From the NCBI RefSeq assembly GCF_003151255.1, contig NZ_CP029481.1, positions 3,224,001 to 3,288,000 on the forward strand: a DNA stretch of 64,000 nt, written 5' to 3'. Positions 57,364 to 64,000 of this stretch are shown one piece after another (position 1 is the stretch's first letter; every line of letters starts with the position of its first letter). Below the pieces are notes generated by a model. That model saw nothing but the letters and a program-made list of their open reading frames with translations. It did not search any database and was not told where the DNA came from. A program made the position numbers and the translations under genes. This DNA comes from Microvirga sp. 17 mud 1-3. Its GTDB lineage: Bacteria > Pseudomonadota > Alphaproteobacteria > Rhizobiales > Beijerinckiaceae.

Positions 57364-58223
57364 CCTTCGACCGCCGTATCACGCCCGTCCGGGCCGATCT
57401 CGCCGACGAGAAGCTGCGCGGACAGGTGGAAGCGGAGCGGTTCTCCGCCGGGACGCTCAGGCGCGTGCTCACGGCCGCCACGCCCCTCCACCGCCACCCC
57501 TCGCCCGACGCCCCGGTCGACACGCAGGCGATCTGGGGCGAGGCCGTGACGGTCTATGACGAGCATGAAGGCTGGGCCTGGGTACAGCTCCACGATGACG
57601 GCTATGTAGGCTATCTCCGGAGCGAAGCTCTTGGCGCACCGGGCGCGGAGCCGACCCACCGGGTCAGCGCCCTGCGCACCTTCGTCTATCCGGGCCCCAA
57701 CCTGAAGCTGCCGCATAGCGGCTGGCTGACCTTGAATTCCAAAGTTGCCGTGACCGGCATCGAGGGCGATTACGCGCAGCTCGCGACAGGCGGCTTCGCC
57801 TATGCGCCTCACCTCTCGGCGCTCGGGACCTGGGAGAGCGACTATGTCGCGATCGCGGAGCGCTTTCTCCACACGCCCTATCTGTGGGGCGGAAAAACTA
57901 GTCTGGGCCTCGACTGTTCGGGCCTCGCCCAGACGGCCCTGAACGCAGTGGGCATTGCGGCCCCCCGTGACAGCGACATGCAGGAGGAGCGCCTGGGAAC
58001 GCCCGTCCCGGTCACGCCCGGGCTCGATGGCCTTCGGCGGGGCGATCTGGTGTTCTGGAAGGGACATGTGGGGCTGATGGCGGACGCCACGCGCCTCATC
58101 CATGCCACCGGCTACACGATGCAGGTCCTCGTCGAACCCCTGGCGGTCGCGGAGGAACGCATCCGCCTCACGAGCTACGGCCCGATCAGCTCCATCAAGC
58201 GCCTGCCGTCGCTGGGCGGTTAA
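57360..58223 (+). CDS. NlpC/P60 family endopeptidase with SH3-like domains
   Basis: A 287-residue cysteine peptidase of the C40 family, which cuts gamma-D-glutamyl-diaminopimelate links in peptidoglycan stem peptides. Residues about 35-150 form bacterial SH3-like repeats (AIWGEAVTVYDEHEGWAWVQ). The C-terminal domain has nucleophile C186 in LGLDCSGL and the histidine in KGHVGLM. No signal peptide is visible, so it may act on recycled muropeptides in the cytoplasm. It is coupled to the upstream MarR gene. Confidence 0.93.
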   Translation: MTFDRRITPVRADLADEKLRGQVEAERFSAGTLRRVLTAATPLHRHPSPDAPVDTQAIWGEAVTVYDEHEGWAWVQLHDDGYVGYLRSEALGAPGAEPTHRVSALRTFVYPGPNLKLPHSGWLTLNSKVAVTGIEGDYAQLATGGFAYAPHLSALGTWESDYVAIAERFLHTPYLWGGKTSLGLDCSGLAQTALNAVGIAAPRDSDMQEERLGTPVPVTPGLDGLRRGDLVFWKGHVGLMADATRLIHATGYTMQVLVEPLAVAEERIRLTSYGPISSIKRLPSLGG

Positions 58224-58333
58224 GCCGATTTCCGAGGGGGCCGGCTCCCGCACCAGAGCCGTGGTGTTATTCCGCGTCCTTGATGGTAGGCATGCTTCGT
58301 TTCGGCGCGCCGAACCAGAAGGAGCCAGCCGCA

Positions 58334-58723
58334 ATGAAGTGCCTGCGCATCTATGCCACCCCGGATGGCGAGTCGCATTTCGATGAAGTCGAATTGCCGA
58401 CGACGAAGAGATCGGTGCACCCCGATGCCGTGCCGTTCGACGTTACGGGAAGCTATCCGGCATCCCGCGTCCGCATCACCCACATCCCGGCGGGCATGCG
58501 CGAGGTGGCTTGGCATACGGTCCCGGAGCCGGTGCTGACGGTCAGGCTGGACGGTTCGGTTGAATACGAGACGAGCGACGGAGAAGTGCGCCACGTCCAG
58601 GCGAGTAGCTTTGTGTTGGTGGAGGACACGCACGGCAAGGGCCATCTGTCACGCCATTCCCCAGAGGCGCAGACTGTCATCTGGATCTCGCTCCCGAACG
58701 GCCTCGAATTACCGCCCGCCTAG
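58334..58723 (+). CDS. Small cupin-like protein
   Basis: A 129-residue protein with a single predicted beta-barrel resembling cupins (ITHIPAGMREVAWHTVPEPVLTV, then the VQASSFVLVEDTHGKGHLS stretch). Possible metal ligands are H in AWHTVPE, E in VEYE and H in DTHGKGH, but the canonical cupin motif 1 is incomplete. Function unknown. The ATG at 58334 is chosen because AGAAGGAG precedes it; the frame runs back to 58280. Its TAG stop is the first base group of an intergenic inverted repeat. Confidence 0.75.
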   Translation: MKCLRIYATPDGESHFDEVELPTTKRSVHPDAVPFDVTGSYPASRVRITHIPAGMREVAWHTVPEPVLTVRLDGSVEYETSDGEVRHVQASSFVLVEDTHGKGHLSRHSPEAQTVIWISLPNGLELPPA

Positions 58724-58771
58724 AGCATCGTTCGGAACAGTGGACCCGGTTTTCTGCCCCGAACGATGCTC
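58723..58771. repeat. Intergenic palindromic repeat 1
   Basis: GAGCATCGTTCGG (58723-58735) and its exact complement CCGAACGATGCTC (58759-58771) enclose a 23-base loop containing GTGGACCCGGTTTTC. This is a typical Rhizobiales-type dispersed palindrome. The left arm begins in the last base of the cupin stop codon. Confidence 0.8.
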
Positions 58772-58785
58772 CAGCTCAGAGAAGA

Positions 58786-58832
58786 AGCATCGGATTGATC
58801 CCAAAAGTGGGTCCACTTTTGGGTCCGATGCT
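58786..58832. repeat. Intergenic palindromic repeat 2
   Basis: AGCATCGGA (58786-58794) pairs with TCCGATGCT (58824-58832), and CCCAAAAGTGG (58800-58810) pairs exactly with CCACTTTTGGG (58813-58823), with a five-base bulge TTGAT on the left. It is related to repeat 1 (GAGCATCG arms and a GTGGxCC core) but is a different variant. Confidence 0.8.
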
Positions 58833-58859
58833 GTAGTCACGCACGGCAACGAGGGGTGA

Positions 58860-58892
58860 AACCGAAGCCTCGGCAACGCCTAGGTTTCGGTT
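58860..58892. terminator. Hairpin at the end of the nucleoside operon
   Basis: AACCGAAGCCT (58860-58870) pairs with AGGTTTCGGTT (58882-58892) with one G-U wobble. It begins seven bases beyond the stop of the minus-strand dehydrogenase gene. There is no long T run, so it is a moderate terminator candidate for that operon. Confidence 0.5.
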
Positions 58893-58898
58893 CAGGCC

Positions 58899-59840
58899 TT
58901 AATACCCGCGCACCCGGTCGACCAGGCTCTCGAACGGTTCGCCTGCCTCGTGCCGGCGGATCTGCTTCACGATGTAGCGCGCCGTTGCGTCCGGATCGCT
59001 CACGGCGGAATTGTGCGGCGTCACGGTCACGTTGGGATGGGTCCAGAGCCCGGACTCCTCCGGCAGCGGCTCCACCTCGAACACGTCGAGGGTCGCGGCC
59101 TTCAGGGTGCCGTCGTCGAGAGCGGCGAGGATATCCGCTTCGACCTGGAGCCCGCCCCGTCCCGTATTGATGAGGACCGGCCCGCCGAGCCGCCCGTCCT
59201 GGGCGAGTTTCGCGAAGAGGGACCGATTGAGGATGCCCCGGGTCTCGGGCGTGAGGGGCAGAAGGCTCACGAGAATGTCCGTGCGGGCAAGGAAGCGCTC
59301 AAGCCCGTCATCGCCTGAGAAGACCTCGAACCCTTCCACGGCTTTCGGCATGCGGCTCCAGCCGGCCACGTCGAAGCCCATCATCTTGAGCTTGTGGGCG
59401 GCGTCCTGGCCCAGAACGCCGAAACCCATGACGCCCACCCGGACATCGCCGGCAGTCGGCGGCGCCCTGTCGGAATCCCAGATGCGGGCGCGCTGAGCCG
59501 CATCGTAGCGGCGGAAGTCCCGCAGATGCATGAGGCAATGCATCACCACGTACTCGCTCATGCGGTTGGTGAGATCGTCCTGCGACACCCGCACGATCGG
59601 CACGTCCGGAAGATTGGGATAGCCCATCAGGTGATCGACCCCGGCCCCTAGGGAGAAAATGGCCTCGAGCGCGGGCAGGTCCGACAGGCTGCCGGGCTTC
59701 GGCCCCCAGGTGGCGACGTAGCGCACGCGGGAGCGGTCGAAATCCTCGCCGAGCACGACGACCGGATGCTCGGGCAGATAGAGCCTGAACCGCTCGACCC
59801 AGGGCTGCGGGTTCCACGTGATAGCGACGAGAAGGGTCAC
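58899..59840 (-). CDS. D-2-hydroxyacid dehydrogenase (GhrA-like glyoxylate/hydroxypyruvate reductase)
   Basis: A 313-residue NAD(P)-dependent dehydrogenase. The Rossmann loop GVMGFGVLGQ, an arginine in INTGRGG and the C-terminal catalytic histidine in VTPHNSA (instead of the HIAG of other subfamilies) place it near GhrA. Substrate is probably glyoxylate or hydroxypyruvate. The start is a GTG overlapping the deoA stop as GTGA (59837-59840), so it belongs to the nucleoside-degradation operon, where a role for such an enzyme is not obvious. Confidence 0.9.
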   Translation of the reverse strand: MTLLVAITWNPQPWVERFRLYLPEHPVVVLGEDFDRSRVRYVATWGPKPGSLSDLPALEAIFSLGAGVDHLMGYPNLPDVPIVRVSQDDLTNRMSEYVVMHCLMHLRDFRRYDAAQRARIWDSDRAPPTAGDVRVGVMGFGVLGQDAAHKLKMMGFDVAGWSRMPKAVEGFEVFSGDDGLERFLARTDILVSLLPLTPETRGILNRSLFAKLAQDGRLGGPVLINTGRGGLQVEADILAALDDGTLKAATLDVFEVEPLPEESGLWTHPNVTVTPHNSAVSDPDATARYIVKQIRRHEAGEPFESLVDRVRGY

Positions 59841-61159
59841 GCTTTCGCTCCGATCCGTTCGAGGACGAGGGGTCCCGGACGGACTGCGCCGTCACCAAGA
59901 GTATAGGCCGCGCGGACGGCCCGTTCCGCGGCCTCGGCGGCCGCTTCGCTGCGGGCATGGACCATCGCGAGCGGACGGTCGCGGCCGACCGCCGCGCCAA
60001 CCGGCGCCAGATCCGTGAGGCCCACCGCATGGTCGATAGGGTCCTGCGGACGGGTTCGCCCTCCGCCCAGAGCGACGACGGCCACGCCGACATCGCGGGT
60101 CGCGATCCGCTGCACGATGCCCTCGCGCTCCGCATGAATGGGGCGGACGACCGGAGCAGCCGCGAGGTGGCGGCCAGGATTGTCCAGGAAGTCCGCAGGC
60201 CCACCGAGCGCCACAATCATGCGCTGGAAGATCTCCGCCGCCTTGCCGGAGGCAATCGCCGTCTCGATCCGGGAGCGGGCCTCGTCCGTGCTCGCCGCAA
60301 GTTTGCCCAGCACCAGCATCTCGGCGCAGAGCGCGACGTTCACCTCGTGGAAGCGCGCGTCACGACGGCGGCCGGTCAGGTAATCGGCAATATAGGCCAC
60401 CTCGACCGCATTCCCGGCCGCGGAAGCGAGCGGCTCGTTCATGTCGGTGAGCAGGGCGCTCGTGGGCAGCCCGGCGCCATTGGCGACGAGGACGAGGCTC
60501 TCGGCAAGAGCGCGCGCATCGGCCGGATTGTCCATGAAGGCGCCGGAGCCGAACTTCACGTCCATGACGAGGCCATGGAGGCCGGCCGCCAGCTTCTTCG
60601 ACAGGATCGAGGCGGTGATCAGGTCGATGGATTCCACCGTCGCGGTCACGTCGCGAATGGCGTAGAGCCGCTTGTCGGCAGGCGCGAGATCCGCCGTCTG
60701 GCCGATCACGGCGCAGCCCACCTCACGGGTGACGCGCCTGAAGGTGTCGATGTCCGGCTGGGTCACGTAGCCGGGGATCGAGTCGAACTTGTCGAGGGTG
60801 CCACCCGTATGGCCGAGGCCGCGGCCCGAGATCATCGGCACATAGCCGCCGCAGGCCGCAACCGCAGGCGCCAGGGCAAGGCTGATGGTATCGCCCACGC
60901 CGCCCGTCGAATGCTTGTCGAGGACAGGCCCGGGCAGGTCCCAGGTCAGCACTTCGCCGGAATGCACCATGGCGCGCGTGAGCGCCACCCGCTCCTTCAC
61001 CGAGAGGCCGCGGAAGAACACCGCCATGGCGAAGGAGGCCGCCTGCCCCTCCGTGACCTGTCCTTCCGTAAGGCCCTTAATGAAGGCGTGGATATCCTCG
61101 GAATCGAGGGTGCCTCCATCGCGTTTGCGACGGATGATTTCCTGCGGCAGAAGTGTCAT
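59837..61159 (-). CDS. deoA: Thymidine phosphorylase
   Basis: DeoA phosphorolyses thymidine or deoxyuridine to the base and deoxyribose 1-phosphate. The protein has 440 residues, as in E. coli. The phosphate-binding KHSTGGVGDTISL and SGRGLGHTGGTLDK signatures are intact, and the C-terminal domain is complete. It starts one base after the deoC stop and overlaps the dehydrogenase gene at its end. Confidence 0.96.
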   Translation of the reverse strand: MTLLPQEIIRRKRDGGTLDSEDIHAFIKGLTEGQVTEGQAASFAMAVFFRGLSVKERVALTRAMVHSGEVLTWDLPGPVLDKHSTGGVGDTISLALAPAVAACGGYVPMISGRGLGHTGGTLDKFDSIPGYVTQPDIDTFRRVTREVGCAVIGQTADLAPADKRLYAIRDVTATVESIDLITASILSKKLAAGLHGLVMDVKFGSGAFMDNPADARALAESLVLVANGAGLPTSALLTDMNEPLASAAGNAVEVAYIADYLTGRRRDARFHEVNVALCAEMLVLGKLAASTDEARSRIETAIASGKAAEIFQRMIVALGGPADFLDNPGRHLAAAPVVRPIHAEREGIVQRIATRDVGVAVVALGGGRTRPQDPIDHAVGLTDLAPVGAAVGRDRPLAMVHARSEAAAEAAERAVRAAYTLGDGAVRPGPLVLERIGAKA

Positions 61160-61160
61160 T

Positions 61161-61922
61161 TCAATAGGCTCCGACAGCGGTGCTGCCTGCCCGCCCCTCG
61201 ATGGCGGCGATCAGGGCTTCAAAGACGCTGCTGGCACCGATGCGGAAGGTTTTGGGCGTCGCCCAGTCCGGCCCCATGATGCGGTCGGCGAGCCCGAGAT
61301 AGATCCCCGCATCCGCAACGGTGCGAATGCCGCCCGAAGGCTTCAGGCCGACCGGGCGCCCGGATGCCTTGATGACGTTGAGCATGATTTCGGCCGCCTC
61401 CGGCGTGGCGGAGACTGGCGTCTTGCCGGTCGAGGTCTTGATGAAATCCGCTCCCGCCTCGATGGCGAGGCGGCTTGCCTCCTCGATGAGCGCGGGCTCC
61501 ATGAGCATGCCGGTTTCGAGGATCACCTTGAGGGTCCGCCCCTGATCGACGACCTCGCGCACCACTTCTACCATCTCCGAAGCGATCGCCCGATCACCGC
61601 GGCGGAGCGCCTCGTACGGAAGGACAAGATCGATCTCGTTGGCGCCGTCGCTCAGGGCCTCACGCACATCGTCTGTGACCCGGTCCACGTCCTCGCCACC
61701 GGCCGGAAAGTTGACCACCGTCGCGATGCGCACGGGCGAGCCCCGAAGCGCCTCCCGCGCGCGCCCCACGAATTGCGGCCAGATGCAGACGGCCGCCACC
61801 GGACCGTGGGGATCCTGGGCCCTGGCGCAGAGGGCGTCGATCGCCTGGTCCGTGCAGGTATCCGTCAGGTCCGTCAGATCGAGGCAGCGCAGGGCGCGCT
61901 GGGCGAGGCTGGCATCAGACAT
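61161..61922 (-). CDS. deoC: Deoxyribose-phosphate aldolase
   Basis: DeoC cleaves deoxyribose 5-phosphate to acetaldehyde and glyceraldehyde 3-phosphate, the last step of deoxynucleoside catabolism. The protein has 253 residues. The Schiff-base lysine is in GADFIKTSTGK and the second active-site lysine in VGLKPSGGIR. The ATG at 61922 lies within the last eight bases of the upstream purine phosphorylase gene, and this overlap supports it over the longer start at 61937. Confidence 0.96.
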   Translation of the reverse strand: MSDASLAQRALRCLDLTDLTDTCTDQAIDALCARAQDPHGPVAAVCIWPQFVGRAREALRGSPVRIATVVNFPAGGEDVDRVTDDVREALSDGANEIDLVLPYEALRRGDRAIASEMVEVVREVVDQGRTLKVILETGMLMEPALIEEASRLAIEAGADFIKTSTGKTPVSATPEAAEIMLNVIKASGRPVGLKPSGGIRTVADAGIYLGLADRIMGPDWATPKTFRIGASSVFEALIAAIEGRAGSTAVGAY

Positions 61923-62733
61923 CGGAAAGCTCCGCAACGAAGGCGCGCACGAGACGCTTGAATCGGTCGGCGGCTTCCGCCGCCGTATCCTTGGTTTCCT
62001 GGTGTGAGGGAGAGGCCCCCTCGATCCCGGCCGCCAGGTTGGTGACGACCGAGACGGCCGCGACCTTCAGGCCATAGTAGCGCGCGAGGATCACCTCCGG
62101 CACCGTCGACATGCCGACGAGATCACCACCGAGCGTCTGGACCATGCGGATCTCCGCAGGCGTCTCGAAGCTCGGGCCCGAGAGCCAGGCATAGACGCCT
62201 TCGGGCAGCGCGATACCGGTCTTGTCCGCCGCGCGGCGGAGTGCTGCGCGCAGGCCCTCGTCATAAGCGCCCGTCAAGGAGACGAAACGGCTTTCGGTGT
62301 GGTCGCGCAGGAGCGGATTGGCGCCCGAGAGGTTCAGATGGTCGTTGATGGCCACGAGGCTGCCGGGGCGGATCTGCGCCCTCACCGAGCCGGCCGCATT
62401 GGTCAGGACCAGGGTCGGAATCCCGAGTTCCTTCACGAGCGCGACCGGCACGCGCATGGCGCCTGCATCGCCCGTCTCGTAGTAATGCGCCCGCCCCTGG
62501 AACAGGAGGACACGCCTCCCCTCCAGCAGGCCGGCCACGAGGCGTCCCGCATGGCCGGACACGCCGCTTCTCGGAAAATGGGGAATATCCGCATAGGCAA
62601 GGCTCACGGCCTCGTCCAACTCGTCCACGAGGGTGCCGAGGCCCGTACCGAGGACGATGGCCGCGTCGAAGGTGCCTTCAATGCCGTTGGCGCGCACGAA
62701 CGCGACGGCTTCCTGAACGTTCGAATGAATCAT
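61915..62733 (-). CDS. punA: Purine-nucleoside phosphorylase (trimeric PunA type)
   Basis: A 272-residue enzyme that phosphorolyses inosine, guanosine and their deoxy forms. It has the phosphate-binding GTGLG near 31-35, FPRSGVSGHAGRL, and the purine-site blocks SGPSFETPAEIR, GMSTVPEVILA and VVTNLAAGI of the mammalian-like trimeric family. The ATG at 62733 follows GGTAGGA. It ends eight bases inside deoC and follows cdd after five bases. Confidence 0.95.
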   Translation of the reverse strand: MIHSNVQEAVAFVRANGIEGTFDAAIVLGTGLGTLVDELDEAVSLAYADIPHFPRSGVSGHAGRLVAGLLEGRRVLLFQGRAHYYETGDAGAMRVPVALVKELGIPTLVLTNAAGSVRAQIRPGSLVAINDHLNLSGANPLLRDHTESRFVSLTGAYDEGLRAALRRAADKTGIALPEGVYAWLSGPSFETPAEIRMVQTLGGDLVGMSTVPEVILARYYGLKVAAVSVVTNLAAGIEGASPSHQETKDTAAEAADRFKRLVRAFVAELSDV

Positions 62734-62738
62734 GATTC

Positions 62739-63143
62739 CTACCGAATGCCCAGGTTGTCGGGCCCGAACGAGAACGGCAACAGCGCATCCAGGGTGAAGC
62801 TTTCGCGGATTCCGTTCGGTCCCGCAACATGGATCGGCGTATCGGGCTGCGCGAATTCCCGAATGCGCTGGCGGCACCCGCCGCAGGGGGTGACAAGATT
62901 CTCCCCCTCGCCCATCACCACGATAGCGGCGATCCGGCTCTCGCCGGCCGCGATCATGGCCGAGATGGCGCCTGCTTCCGCGCAGCTGCCGACCGGATAG
63001 GCCGCGTTCTCGACATTGCAGCCGGAAAAGACCCGGCCGCTCGGCGTCGCGATGGCGGCGCCTACCTTGAAATTCGAGTAGGGCGCATAGGCGCGCTCCT
63101 GGATGGCCCTGGCGGCGGAAAAGAGCTCGTCGAGCGACACCAT
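62739..63143 (-). CDS. cdd: Cytidine deaminase
   Basis: A 134-residue tetramer-type deaminase that converts (deoxy)cytidine to (deoxy)uridine for the phosphorylases. C54-A55-E56 (zinc ligand and proton-shuttle glutamate) and PCGGCRQ (two further zinc ligands) are intact, with the substrate-binding GCNVENAAYP. The ATG at 63143 follows AAGGAG; an ATG at 63161 is in frame but would overlap the permease gene. It starts one base after the permease stop. Confidence 0.96.
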   Translation of the reverse strand: MVSLDELFSAARAIQERAYAPYSNFKVGAAIATPSGRVFSGCNVENAAYPVGSCAEAGAISAMIAAGESRIAAIVVMGEGENLVTPCGGCRQRIREFAQPDTPIHVAGPNGIRESFTLDALLPFSFGPDNLGIR

Positions 63144-63144
63144 G

Positions 63145-64000
63145 TCAGCGCTCCTTGACATAAGGGATACCCGAAGCGCGCGGCGGGATGGCCGTCCCGA
63201 TGACGCCCGCCAGGAGGATCACGGTCATCAGATAGGGCAGCGCCTGGATGGCCTGTACCGGTACCTCACCGATCCCCGGCAGCGCAATGCCTTGCAGGCG
63301 GATCGAGATGGCGTCGAGAAGCCCGAACAGGAAACAGGCTCCGAGTGCGGGCCAGGCGCGCCACTTGGCGAAGATGAGGGCCGCAAGCGCGATGAAGCCC
63401 TTGCCGGCGGTCATGTTCGGCAGGAAGCCGGCCGACTGGCCGACCGAGAGGTAGGTGCCCGCCACCCCGCACAGCACGCCCGCGATGGCGACGGCGGTGT
63501 AGCGCAGACCCGCGACGGAGATCCCGGCCGTGTCCACGGCCGCCGGGTTCTCGCCAACGGCGCGCAGGCGCAGGCCGAAGCGGGTGCGGCCCAGCACGAA
63601 CCAGGTCACCGGCACGGCCAGGAGCGCGATATAGACAAGGGCGGAATGGCCGAAGAGCAGCTCGTCGAAGCGCTGGTCGCCTTCGAGGGGAGGTGTACGC
63701 CCACCCTGCCCGTACCAGGCATTGCCGACGATGGCCGTGAGGCCCGCGGCCAGCATGTTGATGGCGACGCCCGAGACGATCTGGTTGCCGCGCTGGCTGA
63801 TGGCCGCAAATCCGTGGATGAGCGCGAACACCACCGATGCGCCGATCCCGGCCATCAGCCCGATCCAGGCGGAACCGGACGCATAGGAGGCCGCCGCGGC
63901 CGCAAAGGCGGCGACAAGCATCTTGCCCTCGAGCCCGATATCCACGACGCCCGATTTCTCCGACCACAGGCCTGCAAGGCACGCGGCGAGAAGCGGGACG
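63145..64000 (-). CDS. Nucleoside-type ABC transporter permease (partial, 5' end outside window)
   Basis: The C-terminal 284 or so residues of a permease like those of BmpA-associated nucleoside (guanosine/uridine) importers. The reading frame stays open to the window edge with the conserved LAGLWSEKSGVVDIGLEGK, so an internal GTG at 63945 is not the true start. Multiple membrane segments and RLRAVGENPAAVDTAG are typical of the branched-chain/ribose-like permease superfamily. It heads the cdd-punA-deoC-deoA operon seen here; its partner permease, ATPase and binding protein should lie beyond 64000. Confidence 0.92.
   Translation of the reverse strand, partial: VPLLAACLAGLWSEKSGVVDIGLEGKMLVAAFAAAAASYASGSAWIGLMAGIGASVVFALIHGFAAISQRGNQIVSGVAINMLAAGLTAIVGNAWYGQGGRTPPLEGDQRFDELLFGHSALVYIALLAVPVTWFVLGRTRFGLRLRAVGENPAAVDTAGISVAGLRYTAVAIAGVLCGVAGTYLSVGQSAGFLPNMTAGKGFIALAALIFAKWRAWPALGACFLFGLLDAISIRLQGIALPGIGEVPVQAIQALPYLMTVILLAGVIGTAIPPRASGIPYVKER

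Overview
The window is GC-rich chromosomal DNA from an alphaproteobacterium, most likely of the Hyphomicrobiales (Rhizobiales). Gene content, the housekeeping order dapD-dapE-truA-fmt-def-rmuC, the cycM-type cytochrome and the GAGCATCG-type palindromic repeats suggest Microvirga, Methylobacterium or a close relative; that assignment is inference from memory of such genomes. I recognise no rRNA, tRNA, CRISPR, insertion sequence, integrase or phage gene. Genes are tightly packed and many are joined by ATGA, GTGA or TGATG overlaps.

Layout. 1-9.2 kb is housekeeping: lysine biosynthesis (dapD, dapE), a translation-related operon on the minus strand (def, fmt, GNAT, truA), rmuC, a DUF892 ferritin-like protein, a HIT protein and nudC. 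9.3-23.9 kb is the most interesting part. It holds a LacI-family regulator and two separate operons, each encoding a binding-protein ABC importer of the Fe3+/hexose-phosphate (AfuABC-like) type with a fused double permease, plus phosphatases: two inositol-monophosphatase-like proteins, a calcineurin-like metallophosphoesterase and a CX5R dual-specificity-type phosphatase. A 16-bp operator-like palindrome (WTGCAC-N4-RTGCAA) occurs once upstream of the regulator and once upstream of each operon. I read this as one regulon for uptake and dephosphorylation of a phosphorylated organic compound.

24.0-37.6 kb is a second catabolic island. It has a Dpp/Opp-type peptide importer with two paralogous binding proteins, an alpha/beta hydrolase, a C45 (penicillin acyltransferase-like) amidase, two GntR/FCD regulators (one with two winged helices), a class III aminotransferase and an aldehyde dehydrogenase. 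The enzymes fit import of an amide, its hydrolysis, transamination of the amine and oxidation of the aldehyde (inference). 37.6-40.6 kb holds GNAT, pheA, kdsB and cycM. 40.7-48.7 kb is a yejABEF-type peptide importer with two yejA genes and a DUF4260 gene inside the operon, followed by a His-rich cation diffusion facilitator.

49.8-64 kb is mostly nucleoside and pyrimidine catabolism. It contains deoB; a GTP-cyclohydrolase-II-like gene, a DUF1688 (URC4) gene and upp, which together match the URC uracil-degradation pathway; and on the minus strand a nucleoside-type ABC permease (cut by the window edge), cdd, a purine nucleoside phosphorylase, deoC, deoA and a 2-hydroxyacid dehydrogenase. Between these lie dgoK, an M17 aminopeptidase, a MarR regulator overlapping an NlpC/P60 endopeptidase gene, and a small cupin followed by two intergenic palindromic repeats.
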